DNA from: Lytechinus pictus
Lineage: Eukaryota; Echinodermata; Echinoidea; Temnopleuroida; Toxopneustidae
Length of the DNA stretch: 64,000 nucleotides
Reading direction: 5' to 3'
Assembly: GCF_037042905.1 (NCBI RefSeq)
Contig: NC_087249.1
Coordinates: forward strand, 34,623,901-34,687,900
Shown here: positions 62,558-64,000 of the stretch, piece by piece
Layout: the number at the start of each line of letters is the position of its first letter
How positions within the stretch are numbered: the first letter of the stretch is position 1
Notes under the pieces: model-generated
The model's input: the letters and a program-made list of their open reading frames with translations, nothing else
The model's database searches: none
What the model was told of the DNA's origin: nothing
Program-made: the position numbers and the translations under genes

Positions 62558-62592
62558 TCTTTCTTGGGCAAATGTTGGTCCTGAAAAGGACC
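62558..62592 (-). promoter_or_regulatory. Histone-type mRNA 3'-end signal
   Basis: On the minus strand GGTCCT-TTTC-AGGACC (62592-62577) is a 6-bp stem with a 4-base TTTC loop, matching the replication-dependent histone stem-loop consensus. Ten bases further comes CAAGAAAGA (62566-62558), identical to the sea urchin histone downstream element that pairs with U7 snRNA. No histone ORF was found upstream on that strand, so this is either an orphan or a relic signal, or part of an unrelated structured RNA. Confidence 0.45.
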
Positions 62593-64000
62593 ACCCAATC
62601 TTGACGTTGCGACAAGTGTGTTCTTGTCGTCCTACTCATGCCTTGTGTACTGAAAGCCCTCTAGCTCAGACAGCAAGTATTGTATGTGCTAGTCCTTGCG
62701 TGGAGCCACACTTAGAACAAGTTTCATTCGGTCTGTGCCTGCAGACTAAACTAATGTGGCCATGGCACCTCCTCACCCATCCAATGCCATATAAAGTTCA
62801 TATTGGCATTAAAATGTATTTGCTTAATAAAACAACCTCTTTACAACTATCTAAATTAACGCATGATCCAACTATATTATCATTACATGTACTCTAAATA
62901 TGAAATAAAAGAAACAATAGGTAGAGAGTGAGAGATTGACCCTCATTTTATGCTGTTGCCACCAATGAAAGTTCTTAATTTAAATTTGGAACTTCATGAG
63001 AGTTGAACTCATCCAACATTGCACAAAATGCGGTCAGAAGACAGGCGGAATGATACATGATGAAAGATTTAAAGGAGAACATTTCAAGGAAATAAGAAAG
63101 ATTGACTGCACAATGTAGCCCTACATGTATGTAATATAATCACATCTTATTACAATCATGATGGAAATCAAACAATCGTACTTACACAGCTTACTGGCTT
63201 ATCCAGTAGTTCCTCTCATCCAAAACAGATCAATCGGCAGCAATTACATGTAGGGCCTATTTTATTTTCCACAATCAAATTGAAAAAAAAATCTACATTG
63301 AGATCTAACTTAGATAAGTTTGGTGCATCAATGATTATCTTGTCAACTAAGCACGTATTATCATTGGCTTTTGTACTTACTTAGTTATCACACCATACAT
63401 ATCAACAGAGTAGAGGTCTACATGTGCATGTATGCTAAATTAGGCCTTTAAAGTTTCTCAGAAAAACTACAAAGAATTGATTTTAATTCCAAACCATTTC
63501 AAATTACTTGGCCTGGTTGAAGAAATTTTTGGTCTAGATACCCAACCTGTCCGGACATGCAACTAGTGGTATGATAGGGGCACTTGTCCAATACTACAAG
63601 GTTGTGATAACATCCATGTGGTCTTAAACCACTTTTAAAAAATGCAGTGCTAAGCTAACACCACTTTTATCACAAGGTTGTGATAACCTTGTCCACAGTT
63701 AATAACCTGTGTGGTGAACAAGATTGTCAACAAGATTGTCAATTTTCTCTTGATCTAGACTGGATGAATACTTGATATTTTGGAACAGTCAATTTTGACC
63801 ATACAGTGAATTCATCATCATAAAAAAATGCCTTGGCACAAAACTAAATTGAATTCTTGAAATTTATAATTTTTTTTCTAATTAAAAAGAGATTAAAAGA
63901 GAGTCTGTGGAGATGAAAATCTGCATCAGTCACAGAGGGCCTCACAAAAATATGCTCAAAATTAAAAGTTTTTGAGCGCTCTTGTGAATAAAAAAGATCT
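62593..64000. other. Window end, no gene recognised
   Basis: The stretch 62600-62780 contains several short perfect hairpins (CGACAAG-TGTGTT-CTTGTCG; GTCTG-TGCCTG-CAGAC). A palindrome ACAAGGTT-GTGAT-AACCTTGT is at about 63672-63692. Short frames have no recognisable content. Confidence 0.3.

Noticed and set aside
62544..62897. 117-aa plus-strand ORF
   Set aside because: No family resemblance; it overlaps the hairpin-rich segment and the histone-type signal on the other strand.

Overview
The window looks like a piece of an animal nuclear genome, most likely an echinoderm and probably a sea urchin. Three spliced genes with metazoan orthologues sit in AT-rich sequence packed with short inverted-repeat transposons. 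The retrotransposon, MITE and foldback content (for example the TTAA-AGGTCAAGTCCACC family, and a non-LTR element with a 2A-like peptide) resembles sea urchin genomes. The taxon call is inference, because no database could be searched.

Layout. 250-11745 (+) holds the last eight coding exons of a CLC-3/4/5-type Cl-/H+ exchanger; the 5' part lies outside the window. 17253-34087 (+) is a complete 13-exon ETFDH gene (mitochondrial ETF-ubiquinone oxidoreductase, 608 aa), probably with a long 3' UTR ending near 37750. 41966-48608 (-) is RPL21 (ribosomal protein eL21, 162 aa, four coding exons). Its third coding intron contains, in the opposite orientation, a non-LTR retrotransposon whose 1037-aa ORF is intact. 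50979-52585 is a broken pogo-like transposase with a C-terminal PHD finger. It is followed by about 39 copies of a 70-bp satellite (52821-55556). The last 8 kb are mostly repeats and unassigned sequence, with one candidate first exon at 60003 and a histone-type 3'-end signal at 62558.

Mobile DNA occupies much of the introns and spacers: a hAT-like element with a perfect 8-bp target duplication, a long-armed mariner-like MITE, several TTAA-flanked foldback families, two large tandem-repeat-bearing elements with GC-rich termini, and a 1.9-kb element carrying repeated copies of a near-palindromic 14-mer. Two copies of that last element lie inverted on either side of the ETFDH coding exons.

The three host genes are housekeeping genes with unrelated jobs (endosomal chloride transport, fatty-acid and amino-acid electron transfer, 60S ribosome), so no functional cluster is implied. 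The most notable observations are the 2A-like peptide after a hydrophobic leader in the retrotransposon ORF, the transposase-PHD architecture with a single in-frame TGA before the PHD, the higher-order satellite structure, the 14-mer-studded element pair around ETFDH, and an apparent histone 3'-processing signal without a histone ORF.
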